Part shown: positions 36,001 through 46,263 of the stretch, piece after piece | Position numbering within the stretch: the first letter of the stretch is position 1 | Layout: every line of letters starts with the position of its first letter | NCBI GenBank assembly: GCA_038501195.1 | Contig: JBBPUQ010000001.1 | Coordinates: forward strand, 5,704,001 to 5,768,000 | Direction: 5' to 3' | Source of the DNA: Nemania diffusa | Lineage: Eukaryota > Ascomycota > Sordariomycetes > Xylariales > Xylariaceae | Length of the DNA stretch: 64,000 nucleotides | Made by a program: the position numbers and the translations under genes | The notes under the pieces: generated by a model | Seen by the model: only the letters and a program-made list of their open reading frames with translations | Told to the model about the DNA's origin: nothing | The model's database searches: none

Positions 36001-38067
36001 GAGATATCCCTAGTATCAAAATAGGTCGTGAAAATCAGGATGATCTTCAAGACTTTGCTGAACAACGTCACTCAGAGCTAGAAGCTAAGTTTGGCCCACT
36101 ACAGTCAAAAGACTGCCATATCTCAAAGATATTGATCGCCCGAGCGCGAGGTAGGATATCTCGGTGATTGAGTTGTGACACACTAGATTCGCTGACTGCG
36201 GCTTAGGGATGTTTATATTCGCTGAGTTGTTTGCTAAGTACCTCGAGAATCAGGTTAGCAGATCTGCTTTAATAGCAGAACTAGACCCAAGCAAATTGCC
36301 AGTGAGTCTAGACCATGTGTACGTATTGTCATATCACTGCCCCCTAATCAAAATTGAAGTTCATTCTCCTGATTTATATTAAAGTTATGAGCGCATTCTC
36401 GATCGCATCTTCGAGGCGAGAAACGGTGCTGCTGAGGCTTCTGTTAGAGAAGTTCTAGGATGGATAACATGTGCTCGTCGCCCACTAAAGTGGGCTGAGG
36501 TGCAAGGTGCGGTTTGTGTGGATTTAGATAACCAGGTTATCGATCATGATAGGATGTTATCGGATTCACCAAAAGGTCTCTTTGCATCACTTGTTGAGAT
36601 CAGGGAAGATGATACTATAGAATTGGTTCATGAAACCGCACGGGAGTAAGTATCCGATTGGTATCAACCTTACCCAAATGGTTAGGAATCAGAGCTAACT
36701 AGTAACGTAGCTATCTTTGTAAACATGTCATTGACTCTCGTGCCATCAACTATTCGTTGGCAATAGTGAGCATTGGGTACCTAAGCCTGCCACAGTTGGG
36801 CATACAGGGCCTAAACCAGGATGATGAAGAGAGCTACCTGAACTTGATTCGCGGTACTTATTCTTTCTATGACTATGCCTCGGCATGCTGGTCTATACAT
36901 CTCCAAGAAGGGATATTAGAGCTGAGAATTGGCAGCAAGTTGTCCCAACTATTAGATGGCTTAGAAAGATTCATTAAGTTACATTGGTCGCCGAGGCACA
37001 AACCCCTTCAAGATCTGAAAAGAGTACAGAAGTGTTTGGCTTCTGCTAGCACCTCTGAATACTTTGACAAAATTGTCTACGCAGTTGGTTGGGCGAAAAG
37101 ACAATCTAGCAAACATGGCCAAGGCCCGAATCCCGACGAAGCCCTCGATTTATCCCAGGTGACTAATAAAATTAGATCCATGCTAGAAGAGGCGCAAGAG
37201 ACGCGGGATATTACTGAATCTGAAGAAGATCCACTAGAAAGGTTCTATGGTCGTCACTGGTTCAAATGCCCTCGGGTTAATTGCATACACTATTACCAAG
37301 GGTTTGGCACTTTGGAACAACGACAGCACCATCTCAATAAGCACGACCGTCCCTTTCTTTGCTACATTGCAGGATGCCATATGGAAGTCTTCGGCTACGC
37401 TACTAGTGGCGAGTTGAAAACACATATGTTGAAGTATCATGGAATAGATGGCTTCGATGAGACATCCGACAGCGAATTCCCCAATCCACCTAAGCACGAA
37501 GTCACAACCACAGTCCAAAATGAAGCAACCCACCAATGTCCTGAATGTAACAAAAAGTTCACAAGAAAGTCCAGCCTACAAAGTCACCTAGATTCACATC
37601 GAGGCCTAAAGCCGCATGCATGTCAAGTCTGTAGCGAGAAGTTCACCCGAAAAACAGATTGTAATCGACACGAACGTATTCATGGGGAGAAGAAGTTTAA
37701 ATGTGCTGGATCACTGAAAAATGGGAACACATGGGGCTGCGATAAAGCCTTTCCGAGACTGGACAACTTAGTTGCCCACTTTCAAAGTAAGAAAGGGCAG
37801 CGCTGTATGAGGCCTCTCTTGGAGGAAAAGATGCGGGAGGGTCGCAGCAACGGAGTACAGAATGACATCAATGTCTTTGATGATCAGACTGGCGACAATG
37901 CGAGTATTTTGCGAGCTGCTGGGCACTCTCTGCCCCCATTCCAAGAATTTCTTGAGTTGTGTGGATTGGCTTCGCTTGTCACTGACCTAGAGACTGAAGT
38001 TGAGAGCTCAAGTAGGAAGGCCGGGTCGAAAAAGCGATCTAATCAGGAACGCGGCATCGCTAAGTAG
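33098..38067 (+). CDS. STAND/NLR-like protein: alpha/beta hydrolase - NACHT - C2H2 fingers (1475 aa)
   Basis: Ten exons: 33098-33474, 33542-34104, 34161-34744, 34808-34831, 34898-35090, 35142-35522, 35575-36150, 36207-36318, 36385-36645, 36711-38067; total 4428 bp with all phases matching and no stop. The N-terminal module (~residues 100-330) is an alpha/beta hydrolase like fungal SesB or DUF676 esterases: CIAISGLSSHPFGSW, MWIRDALPKHI, and nucleophile Ser214 in FLAHSLGG. A helical linker follows (WGPMKYILL..., EWRTLFTATW). The NACHT NTPase has a P-loop GIPGAGKT (703-710, split by an intron) and Walker B YIIIDGVDEC (~797). A winged-helix-like region and HETARDYL follow. The C-terminus has C2H2 fingers from ~1207 (HQCPECNKKFTRKSSLQSH; HACQVCSEKFTRKTDCNRH). 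Such receptors trigger non-self responses in fungi; the ligand here is unknown. Confidence 0.85.
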
Positions 38068-38583
38068 AGCAGATAGCAACACTCTAAGTATGTAAAACAA
38101 GTCTAACCGACATAAATCGACAAATTTCGCTGTTAGAATAAATGCTGTTGATCGAAATCGATATTAGCAATGGTGTGCTCAGGCAAATGGCGGTAAGAGG
38201 CCGTGACTAAATAGCGATAATATATTTGGTTAGCTCTCTATGCGGGAACCATTCGTTACCTAGGTACTTTCTTTACCACAGAGGTAACTGACAATCAAAC
38301 CATTTATGATTGGACTTATCGTGAATTAACCAATGAGCCGGCAGTATAATACAAGAAGCTAGATTGTTGAATCAAATATGCAATATAAAGTGTTCGCTTA
38401 ACCCTGTCAACATACCTGCATGGCTGCCTAACAGGGGAAAGAGATGGGGAACGGGCGCAGCCCGAGTCCTTAACTTTCGTTTTAGCTTGGGTACCTAGGT
38501 AATATTTGTCTCCCGATTTTCAAACCCAATTCTAATCTAAATTTTAGGAGGGTGCGATTATTAAAATTGTGTTTCCTGTCATT
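38068..38583. other. Intergenic between the NLR-like and SNF2 genes
   Basis: About 500 bp, AT-rich, holding the 3' end of the NLR-like gene and the promoter of the SNF2 gene. No gene or repeat recognised. Confidence 0.5.
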
Positions 38584-41500
38584 ATGCCTAACCCTTTAAC
38601 CACAAAACGACCATTCGGAAATGCAATGAGCTATTTGGAGGATGAGAATCATGGGTATCCAACAAAAAGACCATGTAGGCACCACTGCATCATTCAACCC
38701 CCTTACTAACCAGCATCTCTAGGCTTGACCAACGGTGAGGATATTCCTTGCTTGCCAGAGTTAGCATGGCGTCTCGACATTTCCAACGACTCTACATTTT
38801 CGCAAGCTCCAGAATCTGTCAATCTATGTTTCGGAATGGTGCGTGTTTTTACTAACTGCCCCAAGATAACTTATCTCCTCTTCTGCAAGGCGGGGAAACT
38901 GCTGACATACCGCAGCTAAAAGATGTCCAAATCCGGTTCAATTACGAGCGGGATGCGTATTCTCATGCTTTGAATAAACTACGCAGCAACAATGACAACC
39001 TCGCTATTCTTCAAATAGAAGACTTGGGGGATCGGCGCCAAGTTGTAGTAGATGGCGTTCCAATTGCCGCGATGGCAACGAAGATCCATCTTGCACTTAA
39101 GTCTCTATCTTCAGGTTCAATGCTCCACTATAATGGAATACTACCTTTGTCAGAATTGAGGCAGAAACTAGCTGAGGCTGGACAATCTCCACGGATCCAT
39201 GATTCCAAAATTTACTGCAAGATAGGGCTCAGCATATTCGGGCCATCATCCATTAAAGATGCCCTTGCAAAGGACCTTTCTCGTTGTCGTTTGTTCTTAC
39301 AACATCCTATATCTATACCCCTGGGAACTATTTATGAGAATCCGCAGTATTTTGGTATCGCAGCATCACCATTCAGAAATGGGGCAATTCTTCCACCTAT
39401 TGCACCCGAGATTTTCCAACAGGGTTCTAGCAGCGCCAGTCCTACGGATTTAGATGAGTCAACTACTATTGCAACAGTATTAGATAATCTACCCCAACCA
39501 GGGTATCTCGGCGATTTCAGTATTGATAAGAGAGTCACAGCCATGCTTCTCGGGTATGTTCCACCAACTCATTATTAGCCCTCCAGAAAATTGATTAATT
39601 ATGGCAGTCATCAAAAAGAGGCCGTCAATTTCCTCATGTGTAGGGAGTCAACTGAAAAGGGGGTTAACGTACTATGGAGGCATGCGACCTCCATTTCCGG
39701 GGAGCTAATGTGAATCAACGATTCCCCAGAATCGATAATTCCATTTTCGGCTAAAATTGATGCTAGGTATAGGCACATTATCACTGGATCGACCAGTCCG
39801 AAGCCTAATGATATTCTCGGAGGTATACTAGGCGATGGTATGGGTCTTGGCAAAACATTGAGCATGATTGCTTGTATCGTATCTTCACTAGCTAACACAG
39901 GAGAATTCGCCGACACCTCGATCCGAAAGAGCCCACAGATAACCACCTCCCCATTCCCCATAGGATCTACGCTGGTTATAGTGCCCTCTGTTTGTCAGTA
40001 CAGTGCTTCAATACAGCTTTCTGAATGTTACTAACGATCCATAGTACTCTTGGATTCCTGGTTGCATGAGATTGAAAGGTAACTTGCTAACATTCTAACG
40101 AAGCCCTCTCTGTTGACTCTTTGAAAGGCATCTTGCCCCTGGAACGTTATCTGTTTATAAGTACCATGGCCCTAGCCGGAAGCTTCCATCATCTTCGCCT
40201 CTCCCATATCATGTTGTCCTATCAACATACGGCACAGTTGCAGCTGATTATAGTCGCGGGGGTGGAGTCCTTGCTTGCTTCCATTGGCATCGCCTTATCC
40301 TCGATGAAGGTCCGTTGTGTTTCCATTCTCATCTTGACGATACATTACTTACATATTGACACCCTACGAGCCCATGTTATACGGAACCTGTCCACACAGC
40401 AATTCAAAGCAGTGAAAGATCTTTCTGCGTCAATCAGATGGTGTGTAACGGGAACTCCTGTGCAGAACTCTCTGAAAGATTTGGCTTCGCTTGTTACGTT
40501 TCTTCGTATCCCTCTCCTTGAAAGTGCTGCAATGTTCCGAAAGCATATAGAAGGAAGACGCGAGACCGTAAATGGGACTTCGAAAGCAAACTATAAAAAT
40601 CTCAGACATTTGCTAGAATCCATATGTTTGAGGCGCTGTACCTCGTCCATCCTATCCTCTTTAGGCGTTTCTTTCATTGAGCGCCGGCCCCAGTTGTCCG
40701 AGGGTGAGCGAAAAGGCTATAATGAACTAAGTATCTTCTGCGGTCAAGCCATAAAAACTGCGGTGAATGGCAAACAGACCAAAGGCGAAAATATCTCAAT
40801 GTTAACCGCGGTACTAAGGCTACGCATGTTTTGCAACATAGGTCACCGGGATTCCACGGAAAGTCTCCTCAATACTACCAAAAGTGGAGACGAGCTTATG
40901 CCAGATGAGGTGATTAGCCTACTTCAACAATGTGGTGAGGCTCTTTGTGCGAGCTGCAAAACGGAGATATCATCTCCAGGCGCAGATGGCGATTTTAGAA
41001 AACAACAAGGTTCAGCGCATAGCCAATTGAAATGCCAGGAATGTGACCAATCGAGCTGCAATGCACACAATTCGGTAGGGCCGTCAGAATCCTCTGAGAA
41101 GCTGCATAGCTATATGGGCAGCGAACCCATGCAGGATATACAGCTCGAACACAACCATGCATCTTTATCAATCAATAATACCTCTCCCCTGATTGCATAT
41201 CCTGCCAAGATATTATCGTTAATCGAAGATCTGAAAACCCACTTGGGCCAAGATAAAAGGTAATTAAAGCCAGCGCTCGGTTACAAGATGTAAGGCTAAA
41301 ACTATACATAGCATTGTTTTCTCCTTTTGGAAGCGTAGCCTAGATCTCATCGAGAAAGCTCTCATTGAACAAGGTATCACTTTTGGTCGAGTTGACGGGA
41401 CCAGCCATCTATCCAAGCGTAGGGAGGTGCTAGCCTGTTTTCAAGAAAACCCTTCCATTCGGGTCCTGCTGATGACGATAGGAACTGGTGCCATCGGGTA

Positions 41501-42549
41501 AGGTAGACCGCTTTCTATTATTGCTATCAAATGCTTACTATTTCTCTCAAAAGGCTCAACAATCTATCAGTCGCAAGTCGTGTGCACATACTCGAGCCAC
41601 AATGGAACCCATCTATAGAAGACCAAGCCAGCGCTACCCACAGGTAAAGTCAGTCAAATAATCGGCTTTTGACGTGTTTTATCTTGATTGATCGCAAAAA
41701 AAGGCTTGTTTGACTGACTTGCCTGAATCTATTGACTTGATTGATTAAGTTAATTGACCAAGTAACTCAAGCAATATACATAAAGCATACAGATTGTAGA
41801 AAGCAAGATAGGTAGGTAGGTGTAGGTAGGTAGGTGTAGGTAAGTAGGTAGGTAAGTTGGTAGGGTGGTAGGTAGGGTGGTAGGTAGGGTGGTAGGTAGG
41901 GTGGTAGGTAGGGTGGTTGGTAGGGTGGTTGGTAGTAGGCTAGGTAGATGTAAGTGGCTAGGTATGTGGCTGTGTATGTGGCTGAATAAGTGGGTTTAAA
42001 AATAGGGTGCCACCTAGCCTACCTAGGAAAAGAAGGCTTCTTTTTTACCAAAAAAAACAACAAAAAATATTTTAAAAAATAGGAAAATTAATTGAAAGTA
42101 ATTGACAAGTAACAAGTCAGGTAAAGAATTATTGCTTTACCTGCAATCAATTTTAAAACGATTATTTGGACTGGATTGGGTCAATTAATTGACAATCAGT
42201 CAAAGTATTACTTTACCTGTGGGTAGCGCTGGACCAAGCGATAGGGCGCGTGACGCGTTTGGGACAGACTAAAAACGTCAGCGTTATTCGGTATATAGTC
42301 AAAAATACGATTGAAGAGGTGACGTATACACGACTAAGAGCGTTTTCCCTAGCAAAAGTCTAACATGTTCTTTTTGTACAGAGCATAGAGTCACGCCAGT
42401 TGCAAAAGCTACAGTTAGCTCTAAAAAGCGGTCTGAAATCCTCTAATCGGGACCTCTCAGAAGGAAAAAGGCGAGTTGAACATCTTCGGGCGCTTGGAAG
42501 AATTATCGAATCAACAATCTGTACTTCGAATCCCAGGAATGAGATATAG
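38584..42549 (+). pseudogene. SNF2-family ATPase (Rad5/Rad16/HLTF-like), disrupted by a MITE
   Basis: Eleven exons: 38584-38674, 38723-38838, 38916-39553, 39608-39709, 39767-39993, 40045-40078, 40128-40309, 40371-41259, 41312-41497, exon 10 (41554-41628 plus 42240-42318, split by the insertion) and 42382-42549. Without the 603-bp element and one duplicated octamer the frame would be open for 928 aa. Motifs: HQKEAVNFLM, ATP-binding GDGMGLGKT, DEAH split by an intron (exons 7/8), CVTGTPVQNSLKDL, a Cys-rich insertion (~residues 660-700) like a degenerate RING, SIVFSFWKRSLDLIE, and VHILEPQWNPSIEDQ, with motif VI AIGRVTRLGQT beyond the insertion. These enzymes are DNA-translocating ATPases. The insertion cuts the helicase C lobe just before motif VI, so the product should be inactive unless the element is spliced out. 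Confidence 0.85.
41629..42231. mobile_element. Complete hAT-like MITE, copy 2 (603 bp), inside an exon
   Basis: Same ends and internal order as copy 1. A perfect 8-bp duplication, GACCAAGC, flanks it (41621-41628 and 42232-42239). The duplicated bases are the codons for D-Q-A of the SNF2 motif VI region, so the empty site can be read directly from the protein. The tandem GGTAGG array spans about 41806-41950 and has a different unit number from the other copies. Confidence 0.92.
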
Positions 42550-43096
42550 AACATAGGAATTGTACTATACTTGTGTCTAGGAAAAAAGAGAAAAAGGCTA
42601 GGATTGTTCTAACTAGGTACTTAGCGAAGACTCAGGAGCAGGGGCTACAGGTATAGGTAGTGAGTTATCAGCACAATATACCGATAATAGCTGGATTGCG
42701 TGCACACCCAACAGTTGTATGAATAACAGTACGTGTAGGTGAACTAAGACGTAAACCTTAAACTACTAATTTCCACTACTATTATATTCTCGATGTTAAA
42801 CTTATCAGCCAGATTGTATTGGAATCCTAACCTAAATGAATGAGATTTTCGCGAACTAACGTATATGCAAGTTCAGGTCTCGATCACTGCTAGCCTTTAG
42901 TGCGAGTAACCCATGGGCAGTGACATCAGAGAGCGAGAAATGTGCTGATTTAGTGACAGCCGCAGTGCATGCATGTGAAGTGTTGCCTGTCAGCCTTAAT
43001 ATGCATTTTTACTATAGTCAGAAGACGAACGGACCCCGGAACTGAAATTCACCTTTGAACCTGTAAACCTTCCTTACCCAGCTCTAAGACACTAAG
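42550..43096. other. Intergenic; promoter of the membrane-protein gene
   Basis: About 550 bp with no recognisable gene or repeat. Confidence 0.45.
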
Positions 43097-43177
43097 ATGG
43101 TAAGTGTGTCATCAAGCTAGTAGCAGGTAGATACGTTCCTAAGAGTATTAACAATTGATTCCTAGAGTTCTAGTCTT

Positions 43178-44125
43178 ATGCCCCCTTTCTCGAAAGCGAA
43201 TGGCCTTCGATCATCAAGCCACATACATCTTCCACACTCCTTTAGACAAGATTCTGAGCTGTTAGATCCGAGAAAACACGTTCACGCCTTTTTAAAGAAT
43301 GAATTGGAACCGACAAGGCTCAATGAGATTAGTCGGCATCTATGGCTCGCAGGCCTCCCGCGCCCCGCACGCTTCCTCCATCGACAGCGCCGGCTTAATC
43401 GGACTATCCTTCTCACAGAATCACCCAACGAGCACTTGGTATGGCACGACACAGACATTTGGATTAAACCGATACCCGAGTACTTGCTATGTTTCGAATT
43501 CTGGGAAAAGGAAATATGCGACGATGAACAACTTTATAGAAGCGCGTATGGCCTGTTGCTATCATACACATGGCTAATCAGTTATAAAAGCGATCACCGT
43601 ATTGCGGTTGAAGCCGGCTTACTACCTACTGATGTGAACTACGAGGCATGGACTGCATTTGCAGTTGATATCAGTATAAGGAACAAGGTTGGCACCTTAT
43701 ACCCGGTCAATGAGCGGTACGATTATGGCGAATTAAGACTTTCACGACTCAATCATCTCTATCGCCTGGGAGCTGCCGGCTTTTCTCTTTGGAATTTAGT
43801 ATCTGGCTTCACGTCTAGATCAACACGTTACCCAGCTTTCTTTCAACGTAACTTTGGCTGGGTTCTCGCTATGTTTGTCTATTTCACTGTCCTACTTTCT
43901 GCAGTGCAGGTAGCCCTGGCTACTGAGAGCCTTGGCGGCGACGGTGACTTCCAAAATTTCTCGCGTGGTATTGCTCTACTTTCACTGGCATTTATTTTTG
44001 CTGCCGTGGCTATCATACTGCTAGTATGGTGGTTTCTATTTTGGTTTCATCTGATGTCAACTATTCAATACTTGAAGAAAATCAAAGCGCAGAGGACCGG
44101 TCTTGCGGGCCCTAAAGCAATCTAG
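43178..44125 (+). CDS. Fungal membrane protein, DUF6601-like (315 aa; 320 if a micro-exon is used)
   Basis: Long open frame with a soluble N-terminal part (LPRPARFLHRQRRLNRTILL; EYLLCFEFWEKEIC; a conserved-looking NHLYRLGAAGFSLWNLV) and two strong C-terminal transmembrane helices at ~226-250 and ~265-293. It resembles a widespread fungal family of ~300-aa proteins of unknown function that I associate with DUF6601; I am moderately sure. A second start is possible: ATG at 43097-43099, directly followed by GTAAGT, with an acceptor at 43164-43165, would splice in frame and add five residues (M-S-S-S-L). Single main exon; ends just before the convergent peroxiredoxin-like gene (26 bp apart). Confidence 0.75.
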   Translation: MPPFSKANGLRSSSHIHLPHSFRQDSELLDPRKHVHAFLKNELEPTRLNEISRHLWLAGLPRPARFLHRQRRLNRTILLTESPNEHLVWHDTDIWIKPIPEYLLCFEFWEKEICDDEQLYRSAYGLLLSYTWLISYKSDHRIAVEAGLLPTDVNYEAWTAFAVDISIRNKVGTLYPVNERYDYGELRLSRLNHLYRLGAAGFSLWNLVSGFTSRSTRYPAFFQRNFGWVLAMFVYFTVLLSAVQVALATESLGGDGDFQNFSRGIALLSLAFIFAAVAIILLVWWFLFWFHLMSTIQYLKKIKAQRTGLAGPKAI

Positions 44126-44150
44126 AGATTGCGCGCACCATTGGCCCTTT

Positions 44151-44795
44151 TCATAGCTTATCAACCCATTCCAACGCGACGGATGGCTCGAGTCTCTTCG
44201 ACCAGTCCGGATTGATAAAGGAATTCTTCACCACCCCATTCTTGTCCACGAGGAAGCTCGCGGGCAGCGGAACCTCTAGCGAGTCATCGCCATTGCGCCT
44301 CTTGAAGTCGTGTCCGAAGTTCTCGTAAACCGGGCGCATGCGCTCGGGCTGGACGAACAGGATCCCCAGCTGCTTGGCCAGCTTGTTCTGGACGTCCGAC
44401 AGAACCTGGAATTTCAGCGCGTGCTTCTCGACGGTCGTGAGCGACTGGCTGGGTAGCTCGGGCGATATAGCGACTAGGGTCACGCCCTTGGCCTTGAATT
44501 CGTCAAGGTGCTTTTGTAGAGCCGCGAGGGCTAAGTTACAGAAGGGGCACCACTCGCCGCGGTAGAAGGTGATGAGCAGTGGGCCGCCGGCAAGCAATTC
44601 GGCGAGAGTGACGTTCTTCCCGGTGGCGTTGAGTAGATCGAAAGAGGGAAAAGTGTCGCCTGGCTGGATCGCCTTGGAGGAATCGTATGAATCTCTAAAT
44701 TCTTCTTGTGTCTTCAAGATGGGGTCTTTCATGTGCGGTGGCGCCTTGGCTTCGAAGTTGGATTGGACAGCGTCCAGTTGCGCAGCGAGAGACAT
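44151..44795 (-). CDS. Peroxiredoxin-like (AhpC/TSA) protein (214 aa)
   Basis: Single exon. A helical N-terminal extension (~residues 1-45) is followed by a thioredoxin-fold domain: GDTFPSFDLLNATGK, then FYRGEWCPFCNLAL with Cys83 and Cys86 (C-x-x-C), LVAISPE, FQVLSDVQNKLAKQLGI, and PASFLVDKNGVV. This matches the peroxiredoxin-like subgroup with the FYRGxWCPFC signature, whose members reduce peroxides or act as thiol oxidoreductases; no signal peptide, so cytosolic. It is the leftmost gene that shares the cluster's upstream palindrome (45064-45077), so it may be a cluster member, for example in protection or a redox step. Cluster membership is inference. Confidence 0.85.
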   Translation of the reverse strand: MSLAAQLDAVQSNFEAKAPPHMKDPILKTQEEFRDSYDSSKAIQPGDTFPSFDLLNATGKNVTLAELLAGGPLLITFYRGEWCPFCNLALAALQKHLDEFKAKGVTLVAISPELPSQSLTTVEKHALKFQVLSDVQNKLAKQLGILFVQPERMRPVYENFGHDFKRRNGDDSLEVPLPASFLVDKNGVVKNSFINPDWSKRLEPSVALEWVDKL

Positions 44796-45063
44796 GATGG
44801 GGATGTGTATGTTTTAGATATTGTCAAAGATGTGTGTTCTGGAGTTAAGATCAAGCTTGGGAGGTTTACTGAGAGGGCGAGTAGGAACAGGGTCGGTCAC
44901 CTAATGCCTTTATATATAAGTAGAAGTGCTCAAGGATTTCAGTCAACCCCGTTGTGCAAACTTCTCATAGCTAACCAGTCATAGTCATTATCAAGTGTCT
45001 CACCATCTAAGACGTAGTTGCCGTATGTTGGTCATTCCGAGTGAAGTCACACAAGCTCGCCTG

Positions 45064-45077
45064 AGTTCGTGCGAATT
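45064..45077 (+). promoter_or_regulatory. Candidate operator (AGTTCGTGCGAATT)
   Basis: Near-palindrome of the AATTCGYRCGAATT type, about 270 bp upstream of the peroxiredoxin-like start codon. It is followed by TCCGAGT-type words. Close variants occur at 55700, 60692 and 62640. Confidence 0.45.
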
Positions 45078-45485
45078 GGTCCGAGTTGGTCCGAGCAAGG
45101 GATGCTCGTGCACCGATCAGAATCCAATTGAAACCTCGGTCACTGGCCACCAGCTCAGATGTCAGTGCTTTGCATAAAACATATATATATAAGCCTTTTT
45201 CAATTGGCTTTCATAGCCGGGAAATCTCGGTATGGGTGATGCGGCTCTCATCAGCTAATCTAATGGTCCAAAACTGCATGTGTACAGGCAGAGGCTGATC
45301 CCAAAGAAAGGCAATTGATTAAAAAGGAGGTCTGAAGTGTACGTAATCTTGGCACAGCCACAGTAATGTGGCTCGTGTGGCTGGAATACTATAACACGGT
45401 GCGCTGTTTATGCGTACTGTTTACATGGCTAATCCAGCCCCTCCTACATTTTTTACGTGGCGTTGTCGTGAGACACTGCTGTAGG

Positions 45486-45916
45486 CAGGGTTGAAATTTA
45501 GTATCTTAGTAATTAGGACTAATTTAGTATTACTAGATTAGTACTTACTTTAGTACTGATTTTTCAAGTACTAAGCTAGTATTAGTACTATTTTTAAAAT
45601 ACTAATACTAATTTAGTAATACTAAGTACTAAAATATTCACTTATATAAGCTGTAAACGTTTGTATATAAGAATAATTACTTAGGTAAATCAAGTGGTCT
45701 GTGCGCAGCTGTGGCTTATAGCTGTGGCTTTATAATACAAGCAGTTAAAATAGTAGCTAAGCAGTAGATTTTAGTACTTAGTATTTAGTACTAGTATTTC
45801 TTAGTATTTTAGTATTAGCATTAGTACTCGGTAATACTAAACTAAGTTAGTCTTAGTACTAGGTAATACTAAACTAAGTTAGTATTAGTACTGATTATTA
45901 CTAAATTTCAACCCTG
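45486..45916. mobile_element. hAT-like MITE of a second family (431 bp)
   Basis: The ends CAGGGTTGAAATTTAGTA and its exact reverse complement bound the element. A perfect 8-bp target duplication, GCTGTAGG, flanks it (45478-45485 and 45917-45924). The interior is built almost wholly from TTAGTACT/AGTACTAA-type palindromic words, so it can fold on itself. It has no coding capacity. CAG... ends and an 8-bp duplication suggest hAT. It lies about 350 bp upstream of the regulator gene. Confidence 0.9.
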
Positions 45917-46263
45917 GCTGTAGGATCCCGTTACTCTGGGTGCCGTACGCGTACGCGTAGCCTATTAACAAAGGATTGACAGTATGTGCCCGGTCGCTAT
46001 GTCCAGAACCAAATGGAGGGTACGCACTCGGAGGCCCCTATTGGATAGCTTACAAACACACACAGTATCTGGGACAGCCATGCGTCGTCTTCCTACGCCA
46101 CAGGCGCCCGGCTGACGTGAGTGTGCTTATTCAGGCTTTTGAGGTTCAGAAACTGATTCGTTGCATCTTTGTAGCGAAGGTGATTGTCTTCTAACTAAGC
46201 TCTTCGCGACTGTGTAGGTAGACTTGAACACGGCTCAGTAAGTATTGGTTGAAAGTACAAACT

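Larger units (their letters stand above)
44796..46263. other. Divergent intergenic region of the peroxiredoxin-like and regulator genes
   Basis: Contains the candidate operator at 45064-45077 and a 431-bp MITE at 45486-45916. Small frames (44995-45177, 45976-46194) have no recognisable features. No other gene seen. Confidence 0.5.

Noticed and set aside
39608..39780. Apparent in-frame TGA in the SNF2 gene after GELM
   Set aside because: It lies in a 57-bp intron (donor GTGAAT at 39710, acceptor TGCTAG ending at 39766) that restores the family text MYRHIITG, so it is not a lesion.
41270..41285. CAGCGCT word in a SNF2 intron resembling a MITE end
   Set aside because: Only seven bases match the terminal repeat and no second end or duplication is present; probably chance.
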